DNA of 64,000 bases from an uncultured Eubacteriales bacterium (GTDB taxonomy: Bacteria; Bacillota; Clostridia; Oscillospirales; Acutalibacteraceae), in the NCBI GenBank assembly GCA_934488615.1, contig CAKSSJ010000001.1, forward strand, positions 62,001 through 126,000, in the 5' to 3' direction. Positions within the stretch are counted from its first letter, which is position 1; the number at the start of each line of letters is the position of its first letter. A program made the position numbers and the translations under genes. Under the pieces are notes generated by a model. That model was not told where the DNA came from. It made no database searches and saw only the letters and a program-made list of their open reading frames with translations. Shown here in pieces: positions 18,235 through 26,852 of this stretch.

Positions 18235-19104
18235 ATGGGTGATTTTCAGAAGCAGACGGTGCAATGGTTCCCCGGGCATATGGCAAAAACGAGAAGGCTT
18301 ATCAAGGAAAGTCTTTCCCGAGTGGACTGCGTGACCGAAATCCTTGACGCACGAATCCCTCTTTCAAGCAGAAATCCCGAGATCGGAGAAATAACGGCAG
18401 GTAAGCCTAGAATAATTCTGCTCAACAAATGCGATATGGCGGACGAAAAGGTGACCGCACAGTGGATAAAATATTTTCGCTCCACGGGAGCGGAAGCAAT
18501 GGCAGTTGACTGCCGCTCGGGCAGAGGTCTGAATGGCTACACTCAGCTTGTCCGCAAGGTTCTTGCCGATAAAATTCAGCAGAATAACGACCGCGGCATG
18601 GTCGGCAAGGCGCTCAGAGTTATGGTCGTCGGAATCCCGAACACGGGAAAATCCTCTTTTATCAACAAAATGGCAGGCAAGGTGCGCGCAAAGGTTGCCG
18701 ACAGACCCGGTGTTACAACAAGCAACCAGTGGTTCTTCATCGGCAACGGTATTGAGCTTCTTGATACTCCCGGGGTTCTCTGGCCGAAATTTGACGATCC
18801 GATTGTCGGTGACAGGCTTGCGTTTATCGGCTCCGTCAAGGACGCCGTTTTAGATGTTGAAACCATGGCGGTCAGATTGATTGATGTTCTTCGTGAGGGC
18901 TATCCCGAACGCCTTAAGGATAGATACAAGCTTGATGATATTGCCGATATGCAGTCGTGGGAAATCCTTGAAGCAATCGGCAGAAAACGCGGCATGCTCA
19001 TCAGCGGTGGCGAGATAAACACAGAACGGGCCTCCGTCATGCTTCTTGATGAGTATAGAGGAGGAAAGTTGGGACGAATTTCCATGGAGTTTCCTCCTGC
19101 TTGA
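18235..19104 (+). CDS. rbgA: Ribosome biogenesis GTPase RbgA/YlqF
   Basis: A circularly permuted GTPase that helps the late assembly of the 50S subunit. The 289-residue protein begins VQWFPGHMAKTRR. The G motifs appear in permuted order: G4 NKCD, then G1 GIPNTGKSS, then G3 DTPG. The C-terminal helical domain binds the ribosome. The start at 18235 follows AAGGAGGGTTTTTG. It lies between the terminator of the signal peptidase pair and a tandem repeat array that begins 4 nt after its stop. rnhB follows beyond the array, a common neighbour. Confidence 0.94.
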   Translation: MGDFQKQTVQWFPGHMAKTRRLIKESLSRVDCVTEILDARIPLSSRNPEIGEITAGKPRIILLNKCDMADEKVTAQWIKYFRSTGAEAMAVDCRSGRGLNGYTQLVRKVLADKIQQNNDRGMVGKALRVMVVGIPNTGKSSFINKMAGKVRAKVADRPGVTTSNQWFFIGNGIELLDTPGVLWPKFDDPIVGDRLAFIGSVKDAVLDVETMAVRLIDVLREGYPERLKDRYKLDDIADMQSWEILEAIGRKRGMLISGGEINTERASVMLLDEYRGGKLGRISMEFPPA

Positions 19105-19108
19105 CGGA

Positions 19109-19524
19109 TCTTTTTCCGCGAGACAGCCCAAAGCCTTCTTGACATATAACGATATGGTCTGCGAAGCCTTTGAACTGTCTCACGAAAAAATCTCTCGTCA
19201 AAGGTATAGGTATCTTTTTCCGCGATACGAATTTTATCCCTCTCGGCATATAAGGATATAGCCTTCAAGGAATAAAATCCGCCTAACGAAAAAATCTCTC
19301 GTCAAGGATAAAGGTGTCTTTTTCCGTTATACAGCACAAAGCTTTCTTGACATATAACGATATAGTCTGCGAAGCCTTTGAACTGTCTTACGAAAAAATC
19401 TCTCGTCAAAGGTATAGGTATCTTTTTCCGCGATACGAATTTTTTCCCTCTCGGCATATAAGGATATGGCTGTCGAGGAATAAAATCCGCCTAACGAAAA
19501 ATTTTCTTGTCAGGGATAGCGACA
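19109..19524. repeat. Four-copy 104-bp tandem repeat, A-B-A-B
   Basis: Copies begin at 19109, 19213, 19317 and 19421, each exactly 104 bp. All start TCTTTTTCCG, and the first three carry ACGAAAAAATCTCTCGTCAA near the end (changed in the fourth). Copies 1 and 3 (type A) are nearly identical, as are copies 2 and 4 (type B); A and B share their ends and a central CATATAA.GATAT block. The last copy has drifted at its 3' end. Because 104 and 208 are not multiples of 3, the repeat cannot encode an in-frame protein repeat. It fills almost the whole 468-nt gap between rbgA and rnhB; no gene is seen in it. Confidence 0.9.
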
Positions 19525-19572
19525 TTTATTTAAAATCAAGCATCTAAAATCTATTTCAAAGGAATGACCGCA

Positions 19573-20196
19573 ATGAAAACGGAAGTAAAAATTGACTGGC
19601 TCAGATATGAAAATGAAGCAAAGGCGGACGGCTTTAACATCGTTTGCGGAATTGACGAGGCGGGCAGAGGTCCGCTCGCGGGACCCGTTTGCGCGGCGGC
19701 GGTCATTCTCCCCGAGGGATGTATAATTGAAGGTGTCAACGATTCAAAAAAGCTGACCGAGAAAAAGCGCGAGCAGCTTTTTGATGTTATAAAGGAAACC
19801 GCGCTTGCATATTCGATAGCAACGGCGGATGAAAAGGAAATTGATGAGATCAACATTCTTCAGGCAACCTATCTTGCGATGAATCGGGCTTTTCGTGGGC
19901 TGAGCATAAAGCCTGATATGGCTCTGGTTGACGGAAACCGTGACCCGAACCTCGGAATCCCGACAAGAACGATCGTTAAGGGCGATGCTAATTCGATGTC
20001 GATTGCCGCCGCATCTATTCTTGCCAAGGTGACAAGGGATCGCTTCATGTTTGAAATGGATAAAAAATATCCCGAGTATCAGTTTGCCAAGCACAAGGGC
20101 TACGGCACCAAGCTTCATTATGAAATGCTTGATAAATACGGCGCGTCGGAAATTCACCGAATGTCATTTTTGAGGAAGTATTATGAAAATAAATAA
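19573..20196 (+). CDS. rnhB: Ribonuclease HII
   Basis: Cleaves RNA in RNA-DNA hybrids and at misincorporated ribonucleotides. The 207-residue protein has GIDEAGRGPLAGP with catalytic D28 and E29, the VNDSKKLT motif and MALVDGN with a further acidic ligand. The ATG at 19573 is preferred: AAAGGA (19558-19563) is spaced 9 nt from it but directly abuts the in-frame ATG at 19564. The 3' end overlaps yraN by 14 nt. Confidence 0.93.
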   Translation: MKTEVKIDWLRYENEAKADGFNIVCGIDEAGRGPLAGPVCAAAVILPEGCIIEGVNDSKKLTEKKREQLFDVIKETALAYSIATADEKEIDEINILQATYLAMNRAFRGLSIKPDMALVDGNRDPNLGIPTRTIVKGDANSMSIAAASILAKVTRDRFMFEMDKKYPEYQFAKHKGYGTKLHYEMLDKYGASEIHRMSFLRKYYENK

Positions 20197-20548
20197 ATCG
20201 GGAGTGTGGGGCGAGATCTACGCCGCCAGATATCTTCGCAACAACGGCTATAGAATTGTAACGGGCAATTTCCGCTCTCGTTTGGGCGAGATTGATCTTG
20301 TTGCGCAAAAAGGTTCGTATATGTGCTTCGTCGAGGTCAAAACGAGAGGCGAGGACAGCTGGTATGAGCCGAAAGAGGCGGTTGACTTCTCAAAGCAGAA
20401 AAAGCTGATTGCAACCTCCAAGATTTTTATGAAAGCATATCCGAATATTTATCAGCCTCGTTTTGATGTTTGCGAGGTTCTTCTTGATTCGGATTTCAAG
20501 CCGAAAAAAATCAATTATATTGAAAATGCATTTAACGAGAGCGCATAA
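20183..20548 (+). CDS. yraN: YraN/UPF0102 family protein, nuclease-like fold
   Basis: A 121-residue protein with the features of the UPF0102 family: GVWGEIYAARYLRNNGY, GEIDLVA and FVEVKTR, which together form a restriction-endonuclease-like acidic site (E..D..ExK). The biological role is not established. It overlaps rnhB by 14 nt, a frequent arrangement, and is probably translated with it. Confidence 0.9.
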   Translation: MKINKSGVWGEIYAARYLRNNGYRIVTGNFRSRLGEIDLVAQKGSYMCFVEVKTRGEDSWYEPKEAVDFSKQKKLIATSKIFMKAYPNIYQPRFDVCEVLLDSDFKPKKINYIENAFNESA

Positions 20549-20573
20549 ATAATTCGTTTTTTATAGATTATCA

Positions 20574-20602
20574 TTGAATTGTTATTCCGATTATGATACA
20601 AT
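20574..20602 (+). promoter_or_regulatory. Promoter of thrC
   Basis: TTGAAT (20574-20579), 17 nt, TACAAT (20597-20602), 31 nt before the ATG. The leader is too short for a T-box or other riboswitch. Confidence 0.7.
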
Positions 20603-20633
20603 GAAAACAGAACTTACCAAAAGGAGAGGTAAT

Positions 20634-22127
20634 ATGTTTTATACCAGCACAAGAGACAAGAGCATAAAGGTTACTTCCTCACAGGCAATTTCTCACGGCA
20701 TTTCTGCCGAGGGCGGATTGTTTGTTCCCGAGGAGATCCCTCATATAACAATGGACGATATCGTGCGTCTTGCAGACTGCGATTATATAGAAAGAGCTAA
20801 GCAGATTCTTTCGCTTTATCTTACCGATTTTACTGCTGAGGAAATTGATTCCTGCGTCAAGGGCGCTTACGGTGAGGGCAAGTTCTCAAGCGAGAAAATT
20901 GCTCCGCTTCACAGCCTTAAAAAGGACGTCGAAATCCTCGAGCTTTGGAAAGGCCCGACATGTGCCTTTAAGGATATGGCGCTCCAGCTTCTTCCGCATC
21001 TTCTTACGGTCGCTTCGGCAAAGAGTGAGCCTGACAAGCAGATAGTTATTCTTGTTGCAACCTCGGGCGATACGGGTAAGGCGGCTCTTGAGGGCTTCAA
21101 GGACGTTAAAAATACAAAAATACTTGTATTTTATCCCAATGACGGTGTTTCTCCGATGCAGAAGCTTCAGATGACGACTCAGGAGGGCTCAAATGTCGGT
21201 GTTTGCGCCATTGAAGGCAACTTCGACGATGCGCAGACGGGTGTTAAAAAGATTTTTACGGACAAGTCCGTTGCCGCAAGGCTTGCCGAGCAGGGCATGA
21301 TGTTCTCTTCGGCAAACTCGATCAACTGGGGACGTCTTGTTCCGCAGATCGTTTATTATGTATCCGCTTATTGCGAGATGCTTAACAAGGGCGAAATTAA
21401 AGCGGGCGACGAGATCAACGTTGTTGTCCCGACGGGTAATTTCGGCAATATTCTTGCCGCTTACTATGCAAAGGAAATGGGTGTGCCAATCAAAAAGCTC
21501 ATCTGTGCGTCCAACGCAAATAACGTTTTGACCGACTTCCTCAAGAGCGGAACATACAACCGCGTCAGAGATTTTTACACGACTGTTTCTCCGTCGATGG
21601 ATATTCTTATTTCCTCAAACCTTGAAAGACTTCTTTTCCTCCTCTCAGGCATGGACGATGCTATCGTAAGAGAATGGATGGGCGAGCTTTCGTCAAAGGG
21701 CTCATACAAGGTAAGCGACGATGTTTTCGCAAAGCTCACGGAGCTGTTTGACGCAGGCTGCTGTGACGATAACGGCACCAAGGCTTGCATTGCAAAGGAA
21801 TTCAAGGAGCACAAGTATCTCTGCGATACACATACGGCAGTCGCGGTTTCGGTTTATGAGGAATATGCCGAAAAAACAGGCGATACAACTCCGACGGTTA
21901 TCGCTTCTACTGCTAATCCGTTCAAGTTCAGCAAGGCTGTTCTCGATGCCGTTCATCCTGGCATGACCGAGAATCTTGACGAATTCGAGATGGTGACAGC
22001 TCTCCATGATGTAACGGGAGAGGTTTGTCCTCCGCAGCTTGCGAACCTTAAGGGCAAGGAGCCGAGATTTACCGGCTGCTGCAAGAAAGAGGATATGGAG
22101 CAGATCGTATTCGATATGCTGAAATAA
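20634..22127 (+). CDS. thrC: Threonine synthase
   Basis: A PLP enzyme that converts O-phosphohomoserine to threonine. The 497-residue protein is of the long class and opens with FYTSTRDKSIKVTSSQAISH. It has WKGPTCAFKDMALQLLP with the PLP lysine in FKD, the ATSGDTGKAALEGF phosphate-binding loop and PTGNFGNILAAYYAKEMG. The ATG at 20634 follows AAAAGGAGAGGTAAT. No other threonine genes are near, so it is probably a stand-alone unit. Confidence 0.95.
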   Translation: MFYTSTRDKSIKVTSSQAISHGISAEGGLFVPEEIPHITMDDIVRLADCDYIERAKQILSLYLTDFTAEEIDSCVKGAYGEGKFSSEKIAPLHSLKKDVEILELWKGPTCAFKDMALQLLPHLLTVASAKSEPDKQIVILVATSGDTGKAALEGFKDVKNTKILVFYPNDGVSPMQKLQMTTQEGSNVGVCAIEGNFDDAQTGVKKIFTDKSVAARLAEQGMMFSSANSINWGRLVPQIVYYVSAYCEMLNKGEIKAGDEINVVVPTGNFGNILAAYYAKEMGVPIKKLICASNANNVLTDFLKSGTYNRVRDFYTTVSPSMDILISSNLERLLFLLSGMDDAIVREWMGELSSKGSYKVSDDVFAKLTELFDAGCCDDNGTKACIAKEFKEHKYLCDTHTAVAVSVYEEYAEKTGDTTPTVIASTANPFKFSKAVLDAVHPGMTENLDEFEMVTALHDVTGEVCPPQLANLKGKEPRFTGCCKKEDMEQIVFDMLK

Positions 22128-22203
22128 AATATATACCACGGGCATCCTAACACAGCGCAACATAACTCCCAAAAATAAGAAAAATCGCACAAATCCTGTT
22201 ATT

Positions 22204-22225
22204 AAACAGCTTCACGAAGCTGTTT
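22204..22225 (+). other. Perfect hairpin between thrC and the dockerin gene
   Basis: AAACAGCTT / AAGCTGTTT with a CACG loop, 28 nt before the next ATG. There is no T-run after it, so it looks less like a terminator than an mRNA-end or leader structure. Confidence 0.5.
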
Positions 22226-22252
22226 GAAAATAAATTTGAGAAGGTGTTTCTT

Positions 22253-23476
22253 ATGAAAAAGTATGTTCTCAGTCTGGTTTCCTTTATCGTAGCTTTTTCG
22301 GTAATTTTCTGCAACGTTTTTGTAACGGGCGCTTCAAATGCGGTCGGCGACATTAACGGCGACGGCAAGGTTAATTCATCTGACGCCTTGATCGTACTCA
22401 GATATTGTGTCGGAATGTCCACGGGTGTTAAGGACATGAAGCCCGCAGACATCAATCATGACGGAAAAATCAACACGAACGACGCGTTGATCATTCTCCG
22501 TATCTGCGTTGGACTTGATGATCCGAAAAATTATACTACAACAACAAAAACAACTACCACAAAGCCGATTCAGTTTACCCCTGCGAATGTCAAGGAGGTT
22601 TCTCCGTCATCGGTTCATACCTATGCAGGAAAGATCCAGCGCGCATGGAAGATATCTTCTAAAACCGCAAGCGTTGAAATTCATAAGGTTTCGTATGGTT
22701 CAAAGATTACTCAGACCTTTGTAAAAAGTCAAAACACGGCAATGGATGTTTCATCAAAAAAGGTTACATATCAGCCGATTTGTGACATTGCACTCGTAAC
22801 ATGCGCTCCGACGACCTTGAAATATGCAGTGACCTCCTCGGTGCTCGGCAAAACGACTGCAAGGCAGGAGGACATATCCAAAAAGGTCGGCGCTCTTGTT
22901 GCAATTAACGGCGAGGCTACCGGTGCGGTGAACAACATGGCAATCAGAAACGGCGCGGTGTTCCAACCCAACGGAATTGAAGGCTTCTATATGCGCCTGT
23001 TCAAGGACGGCAAATGTGACTTCGCCCAGATGACAAAGCAGAATCAGAATCAGTTTGTTTCCTCGGGTGTTTATAATACCGTCAGATATCAGTATGCGCT
23101 GATAGATAACGGAAAGAAAGTAAACAACAACGAATCTTATTATCGCAACAGAACGATTATTGCGCAGATCAGCGCAACAAAGTATATTCTTGCAGTTTCA
23201 GAGTTTATGCCGCTGAATTCAATAGCGGATCTGCTTCTGAAATACGGCGCAAAAAATGCCGTAGTTATCAACGGCGGTAATTGCTCGTTTATGTATGTTC
23301 GCGGCATTGGCAATGTCACAGGCACCAAGGCGACACAGCTCAAGGACCTCAACAAGGTCAATATTGTTGAAACAGAGTTTCTTGCAAATAACGGTATGCT
23401 CGGACTGAACAGCGCAGGCAAGCCGAAGCTCGGCGCTCCGTGCAGTGACGAGATCAGCTCGATTTACGTTAAATAA
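22253..23476 (+). CDS. Secreted dockerin protein with phosphodiester-glycosidase (NAGPA/DUF2233) domain
   Basis: A 407-residue exported protein. Residues 1-~27 are a signal peptide. Residues 31-89 form a type-I-like dockerin with two calcium-binding repeats (GDINGDGKVNSSDALIVLR and DINHDGKINTNDALIILR). A threonine-rich linker (TTTTKTTTTK) follows, then a domain ending in the NAGPA/DUF2233 pattern (LLKYGAKNAVVINGGNCSFM; VALVAINGEA-like strand earlier). The dockerin would attach the protein to a cohesin scaffold on the cell surface. The enzymatic role is inferred from family. GAGAAGG precedes the ATG at 22253. Confidence 0.83.
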   Translation: MKKYVLSLVSFIVAFSVIFCNVFVTGASNAVGDINGDGKVNSSDALIVLRYCVGMSTGVKDMKPADINHDGKINTNDALIILRICVGLDDPKNYTTTTKTTTTKPIQFTPANVKEVSPSSVHTYAGKIQRAWKISSKTASVEIHKVSYGSKITQTFVKSQNTAMDVSSKKVTYQPICDIALVTCAPTTLKYAVTSSVLGKTTARQEDISKKVGALVAINGEATGAVNNMAIRNGAVFQPNGIEGFYMRLFKDGKCDFAQMTKQNQNQFVSSGVYNTVRYQYALIDNGKKVNNNESYYRNRTIIAQISATKYILAVSEFMPLNSIADLLLKYGAKNAVVINGGNCSFMYVRGIGNVTGTKATQLKDLNKVNIVETEFLANNGMLGLNSAGKPKLGAPCSDEISSIYVK

Positions 23477-23503
23477 AACGGTGCACGGTTTAAACTAAAG
23501 AAA

Positions 23504-23552
23504 ACTGTCACATTAAGCCTGTTGAATACAGCCTTGATGTGACAGTCCCTTT
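23504..23552. terminator. Long-stem terminator between convergent genes
   Basis: ACTGTCACAT / ATGTGACAGT (23504-23513 with 23537-23546) plus an inner CTGT / ACAG stem with a TGAAT loop, followed by CCCTTTT. On the other strand it would serve the DUF1540 gene. Confidence 0.8.
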
Positions 23553-23562
23553 TAAAGAAGCT

Positions 23563-23730
23563 TTACTTGCTTACGTCGCTGCTCGGCTCAAAGGTTGCGC
23601 AGATCGTTTCCGCACAGGTGCAGGCGCTTGACGGGCCTACTTCAATTTCGCCCGCTACGCACTTGCAGCCCTCTTCGTTGTAGATGCAGTTGCAGGCGTG
23701 GCACTTGATATCCTTGATTTCGTGCTTCAT
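23563..23730 (-). CDS. Small cysteine-rich DUF1540 protein
   Basis: A 55-residue protein read directly from the minus strand. It begins MKHEIKDIKCHACNCIYNEE and has cysteines at 10, 13, 15, 22, 24, 37, 39 and 44, a pattern typical of DUF1540 proteins (C.AC.C.YN...C.C..I.V). Such proteins are small, probably metal-binding and often sporulation-associated in clostridia; the function is not known. AAGGGG lies about 9 nt before the ATG. It is divergent from the phosphoesterase gene. Confidence 0.85.
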   Translation of the reverse strand: MKHEIKDIKCHACNCIYNEEGCKCVAGEIEVGPSSACTCAETICATFEPSSDVSK

Positions 23731-23754
23731 TGCAAATTACCCCTTTTTTAGATT

Positions 23755-23770
23755 TGTGAAACGCTTCACA
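23755..23770. promoter_or_regulatory. Operator-like palindrome between divergent genes
   Basis: TGTGAA-ACGC-TTCACA, a 6-bp-arm palindrome in the 93-nt gap between the DUF1540 and phosphoesterase genes, with TATTAT at 23775-23780 beside it. It resembles a cre site but is one base short in its core, so the regulator is unknown. Confidence 0.4.
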
Positions 23771-23823
23771 GCTATATTATTTGTCCGTTTTATGTTTTTA
23801 TTCCTTTTTTGCGAGGTGAAGAA

Positions 23824-24516
23824 ATGTCATTATTTGCTATTGCCGATACGCACCTTTCGTTCGGTGCCGATAAGCCGATGAATGTTTTCAGCGGTTGGCA
23901 GGATTTTGAAAAAAGACTTGAAAAAAATTGGAATTCGATCGTTACCGAAAGAGACACCGTTGTTATTGCAGGCGATATCTCATGGAGCATGAAAATGGAG
24001 GAAACTCTTGAGGATTTCCGCTACCTCGACAGGCTGAACGGTACAAAAATTATTATGAAGGGCAACCACGATTATTGGTGGTCAACAAAAAGCAAGACCG
24101 AAAAGTTTCTGAAAGAAAACGGAATCGAAAGCATCAAGATTTTGTTCAATAATGCATATAAGGTCGGCGATGCTGCTGTCTGCGGCACTCGGGGATGGTT
24201 CTTTGACTGCTCGAAAGACGAGGATCAGAAGGTGCTTGCCCGTGAGGTCGGCAGACTTAGGATGAGCATTGCCGAAGCGAAAAAGCTCGGCGGCGAGGTC
24301 ATCGCATTTCTTCATTATCCGCCGATCAGTCTGACCGAGACCTGCCATGAAATTTATGACACACTGGTTGAGGAACAGATCAAGACCTGCTATTACGGAC
24401 ACCTTCACGGCAACTCCGTAAACTGGGCATTCAGAGGAGAGAGCGACGGAGTGAAATTTGACCTCATCTCCGCCGACTATCTTGAATTTTGTCCCAAATT
24501 GATAAAAAAATTCTGA
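23824..24516 (+). CDS. Calcineurin-like metallophosphoesterase
   Basis: A 230-residue cytoplasmic protein with all five metallophosphoesterase motifs: ADTH (7-10), GDISW, KGNHDYWW, HYPP and GHLHG. These supply the two-metal site. The substrate (phosphoprotein, nucleotide or other) cannot be read from the sequence. The ATG at 23824 follows GCGAGGTGAAGAA; an in-frame TTG further upstream lacks this spacing. It ends in a strong terminator and stands alone. Confidence 0.88.
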   Translation: MSLFAIADTHLSFGADKPMNVFSGWQDFEKRLEKNWNSIVTERDTVVIAGDISWSMKMEETLEDFRYLDRLNGTKIIMKGNHDYWWSTKSKTEKFLKENGIESIKILFNNAYKVGDAAVCGTRGWFFDCSKDEDQKVLAREVGRLRMSIAEAKKLGGEVIAFLHYPPISLTETCHEIYDTLVEEQIKTCYYGHLHGNSVNWAFRGESDGVKFDLISADYLEFCPKLIKKF

Positions 24517-24542
24517 CCGCTTTTTGCAGCGGTCAGTTTTTT
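24513..24542 (+). terminator. Terminator after the metallophosphoesterase gene
   Basis: Stem CTGACCGC / GCGGTCAG (24513-24520 with 24529-24536), overlapping the stop codon, then T6. Confidence 0.9.
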
Positions 24543-24558
24543 GTTTTGGTTAAATAAA

Positions 24559-24597
24559 TAAAGCCATAATTCATATCTGATATGAATTATGGCTTTA
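24559..24597. terminator. 17-bp perfect hairpin, terminator of the leftward lipoprotein gene
   Basis: TAAAGCCATAATTCATA pairs perfectly with its reverse complement (24559-24575 with 24581-24597). Read leftward it is followed by TTTATTTA. A similar sequence (AAAAGCTATAAT...) occurs in the terminator at 54127. Confidence 0.75.
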
Positions 24598-24628
24598 ATA
24601 CTTTATATTTTTTCGCTGAATCGAAGGC

Positions 24629-25432
24629 TTATTTTGCGTCCTTCGTTGCGGGATCAAACCAGTCGATAGAATAGTTCTCGGTTGCGTCGTAGTTGAACTC
24701 AAGCGGAACAGTTCCGAGATCGGCAAGTGTGCCTACTCCTGTAAGCTCGGTTGTTACAACAACATTTCTTGAAAGACGAAGCTCTGTAATCTGGTCGCTG
24801 TCCTTCTTGAGCACAGCTTTAATCGTTCCCTCGCCGTACTGAGCGCTGTATGATTTAACGGTAACAACGCTGTTTACAACGTCAAAGTGAGAAAGAATTT
24901 CCTTGTCATCCATGATGTTGTAAAGCTTTCCGTAGATGCTGTCCTTCTGATTCGGGTCCTTCTCGGGATAAATTTTGATGACGATTATGTAGGTTGCGCC
25001 TGTACCGTCATCCTTGTTCTCGGTAACATAAGCCGAACGGATGTCAGCATTGGTAAGCACGGGTGCTTTATCGGAACCGAAGGTCGGGAAAATGTCCTTT
25101 GTGCTCTCGCCGTAAGCTGTTTCATTGGAGAAGCTCTCCTTTGTGATAGCCTTTGAAACGGTTTTGAAAGCTGCTTTGACATATTCGTTTTCACACTTAT
25201 CTTTCTGCTCGCCGCTCATGCTTGCGCCCTGGCTGATGCTGTAGCTGATACCGGGGTTGTTTTTCTTCGTGTTCGCAACAGCGGCGTTGAATCTCGAAAG
25301 AATTTCTTCTGTAGTTGTAGGGATGGGTGACTTGTAATCGTATGTTTCTTCCTCTTCACCGCAAGCGCACAGGGAAAGAACCATGAGCAATGCAAGCAAG
25401 AGTGACGAAAATCTTACAATTTTTTTATTCAC
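24629..25432 (-). CDS. Predicted lipoprotein of unknown function
   Basis: A 267-residue protein with a lipoprotein signal: a short basic start, a hydrophobic core and LCAC, so C24 is the likely lipidated residue, followed by an acidic GEEEE stretch. The mature part has no recognised motif. The start is a GTG at 25432, chosen because AAAGGAG lies 8 nt upstream; an ATG 11 codons earlier overlaps the -10 region and has no ribosome-binding site. It stands alone with its own promoter and terminator. Confidence 0.78.
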   Translation of the reverse strand: MNKKIVRFSSLLLALLMVLSLCACGEEEETYDYKSPIPTTTEEILSRFNAAVANTKKNNPGISYSISQGASMSGEQKDKCENEYVKAAFKTVSKAITKESFSNETAYGESTKDIFPTFGSDKAPVLTNADIRSAYVTENKDDGTGATYIIVIKIYPEKDPNQKDSIYGKLYNIMDDKEILSHFDVVNSVVTVKSYSAQYGEGTIKAVLKKDSDQITELRLSRNVVVTTELTGVGTLADLGTVPLEFNYDATENYSIDWFDPATKDAK

Positions 25433-25471
25433 AATGCCAACTCCTTTTGAGCAATAATAATTCACTGCTTA

Positions 25472-25500
25472 ATTATACCATAAAAAAACATAAAATCCAA
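25472..25500 (-). promoter_or_regulatory. Promoter of the lipoprotein gene
   Basis: On the minus strand TTGGAT (25500-25495), 17 nt, TATAAT (25477-25472), 40 nt before the GTG start. Confidence 0.72.
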
Positions 25501-25541
25501 TAGTTTTAAGCAAAATATTTGGGAAAAGTGATTGAACTCTG

Positions 25542-26792
25542 TCAAATTCCCTGCTCGTCAAATGTAAATACAGTTTCAAGAGCAATTTTAAGACCAAGCT
25601 CAAGCGTCTTGGGGTCAAGGTTGTCCTCAGTGTCAAGACGTGTATGGTAATATCTTGCGGGGGAGGGATCCATAGCGGTGAACGATGCGGCGGGGATGCC
25701 TGCCTGAGAAGCCGCGGCGGCATCGGTTGAGCCAAGCTCGATAGCCTTGATCGGAACGTCACAGCCGACATTCTTTGCGGCGTCCTGAAGGAGCTTTGCA
25801 ACGCGCTTGTCGTTCTTGACCATGCCCGTCATGTCCTTGTCATATATAGCCATGAATTCATGCTCGCGGATAGTGTCAAAAGCAACGAAGATAGTTTCTA
25901 CATCTGCCTCGTCCTTGAACTCCTGCGCATGAGCCTTCATGTAAGCCTTTGTACCTCTGAGGCCTGCCTCTTCGCCGCCTACCATGGCTGCAACAACCTC
26001 GGTGTTCTCAAAGCGAATGTTGTTTGCCTCAAGGAATTTTACAACTGCCGCAGAAACAAAACAGCCTGTGAGGTCGTCGTTTGCACCCATAACGGGACGG
26101 TTATAGTTTGAGAAGAAAATTGCGGCGATAAGAACAGGAACCGTTACATAGGTAATAACCGCAAGGATTTTCATAACAAGATTGTCGCCTGTCCAGACGA
26201 TGCCCTGAGCATTTGAAACGATTGCATAAATGCTTCCGCCGATGCCGAGGAGAATTGCGATTACAGCGGTGAGAATGATCGTCAGAACAACATTGTGACC
26301 GCCGTGGTAAGTGTAGGTCCATTCAAAAGCGGAATCGGTGTGACCTGCAATAATGATGCGCTTTTTTGTTTCGCCCGAAGCCTTGCGAACGCCGATAACG
26401 TTGCCTGAGGTTTTCTTCGGGAAGAAGATGTCAAGCACGGGCTTGTAAAAAATGAACTCGGCGAGAACGAAGAAAAGCGTCAAAGCCGAAGCCGCAAGAG
26501 AAACAACGGGGAATCCGAGGGTAAACATAACGGTTGAAAGAAGCAGGAGGATTGCTCCGATCGGAACCCATGCCATAAATGCCTTGTCAGAGCATCTGTA
26601 CTCTTCTCTTGTTACGCTGTCGCAGGAGGACTCAAGCTCCGACTTCATGTGAAGCTGTGCGTTTTTCTCAGCCTCACTGCCGACGGGACGCGGGCCGAAA
26701 TCTTTACAGACTTTTTTGATGTTTTTGATTGCGTAGTTTGTGTAGAGACGAACTTCCGAGTCGTATCTTGCTACGCTTTCCGATGCCTTCAT
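25542..26792 (-). CDS. Membrane-associated M28-family zinc aminopeptidase
   Basis: A 416-residue protein. The M28 zinc-peptidase motifs are visible: GHTDSAF (first zinc histidine), ANDDLTG (bridging aspartate), GGEEAGLRGT (catalytic and zinc glutamates), FVAFDTI and YYHTR. Two blocks of hydrophobic segments (~73-125 and ~165-230) interrupt the domain, so the enzyme is anchored in the membrane. The substrate is unknown; members cleave N-terminal residues from peptides. AAAGGAAAG precedes the ATG. It is divergent from the VanY-like gene with overlapping promoters. Confidence 0.85.
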   Translation of the reverse strand: MKASESVARYDSEVRLYTNYAIKNIKKVCKDFGPRPVGSEAEKNAQLHMKSELESSCDSVTREEYRCSDKAFMAWVPIGAILLLLSTVMFTLGFPVVSLAASALTLFFVLAEFIFYKPVLDIFFPKKTSGNVIGVRKASGETKKRIIIAGHTDSAFEWTYTYHGGHNVVLTIILTAVIAILLGIGGSIYAIVSNAQGIVWTGDNLVMKILAVITYVTVPVLIAAIFFSNYNRPVMGANDDLTGCFVSAAVVKFLEANNIRFENTEVVAAMVGGEEAGLRGTKAYMKAHAQEFKDEADVETIFVAFDTIREHEFMAIYDKDMTGMVKNDKRVAKLLQDAAKNVGCDVPIKAIELGSTDAAAASQAGIPAASFTAMDPSPARYYHTRLDTEDNLDPKTLELGLKIALETVFTFDEQGI

Positions 26793-26823
26793 TGGAAATC
26801 TTTCCTTTCAAATTAAAAATTAT

Positions 26824-26852
26824 TTTATAAAGTCTTGTTGACAATGACTCAA
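26824..26852 (-). promoter_or_regulatory. Promoter of the M28 peptidase gene
   Basis: On the minus strand TTGAGT (26852-26847), 17 nt, TATAAA (26829-26824). It overlaps the promoter of the divergent gene. Confidence 0.55.

Noticed and set aside
19109..19524. CRISPR array
   Set aside because: Units are 104 bp with drift along their whole length; there are no constant short repeats with unique spacers and no cas genes.
19314..19547. 77-codon open frame inside the 104-bp repeats, and similar ones at 19046-19261 and 19037-19249
   Set aside because: The repeat period is not a multiple of three, there is no ribosome-binding site, and the frames only reflect the AT/GC pattern of the repeat.
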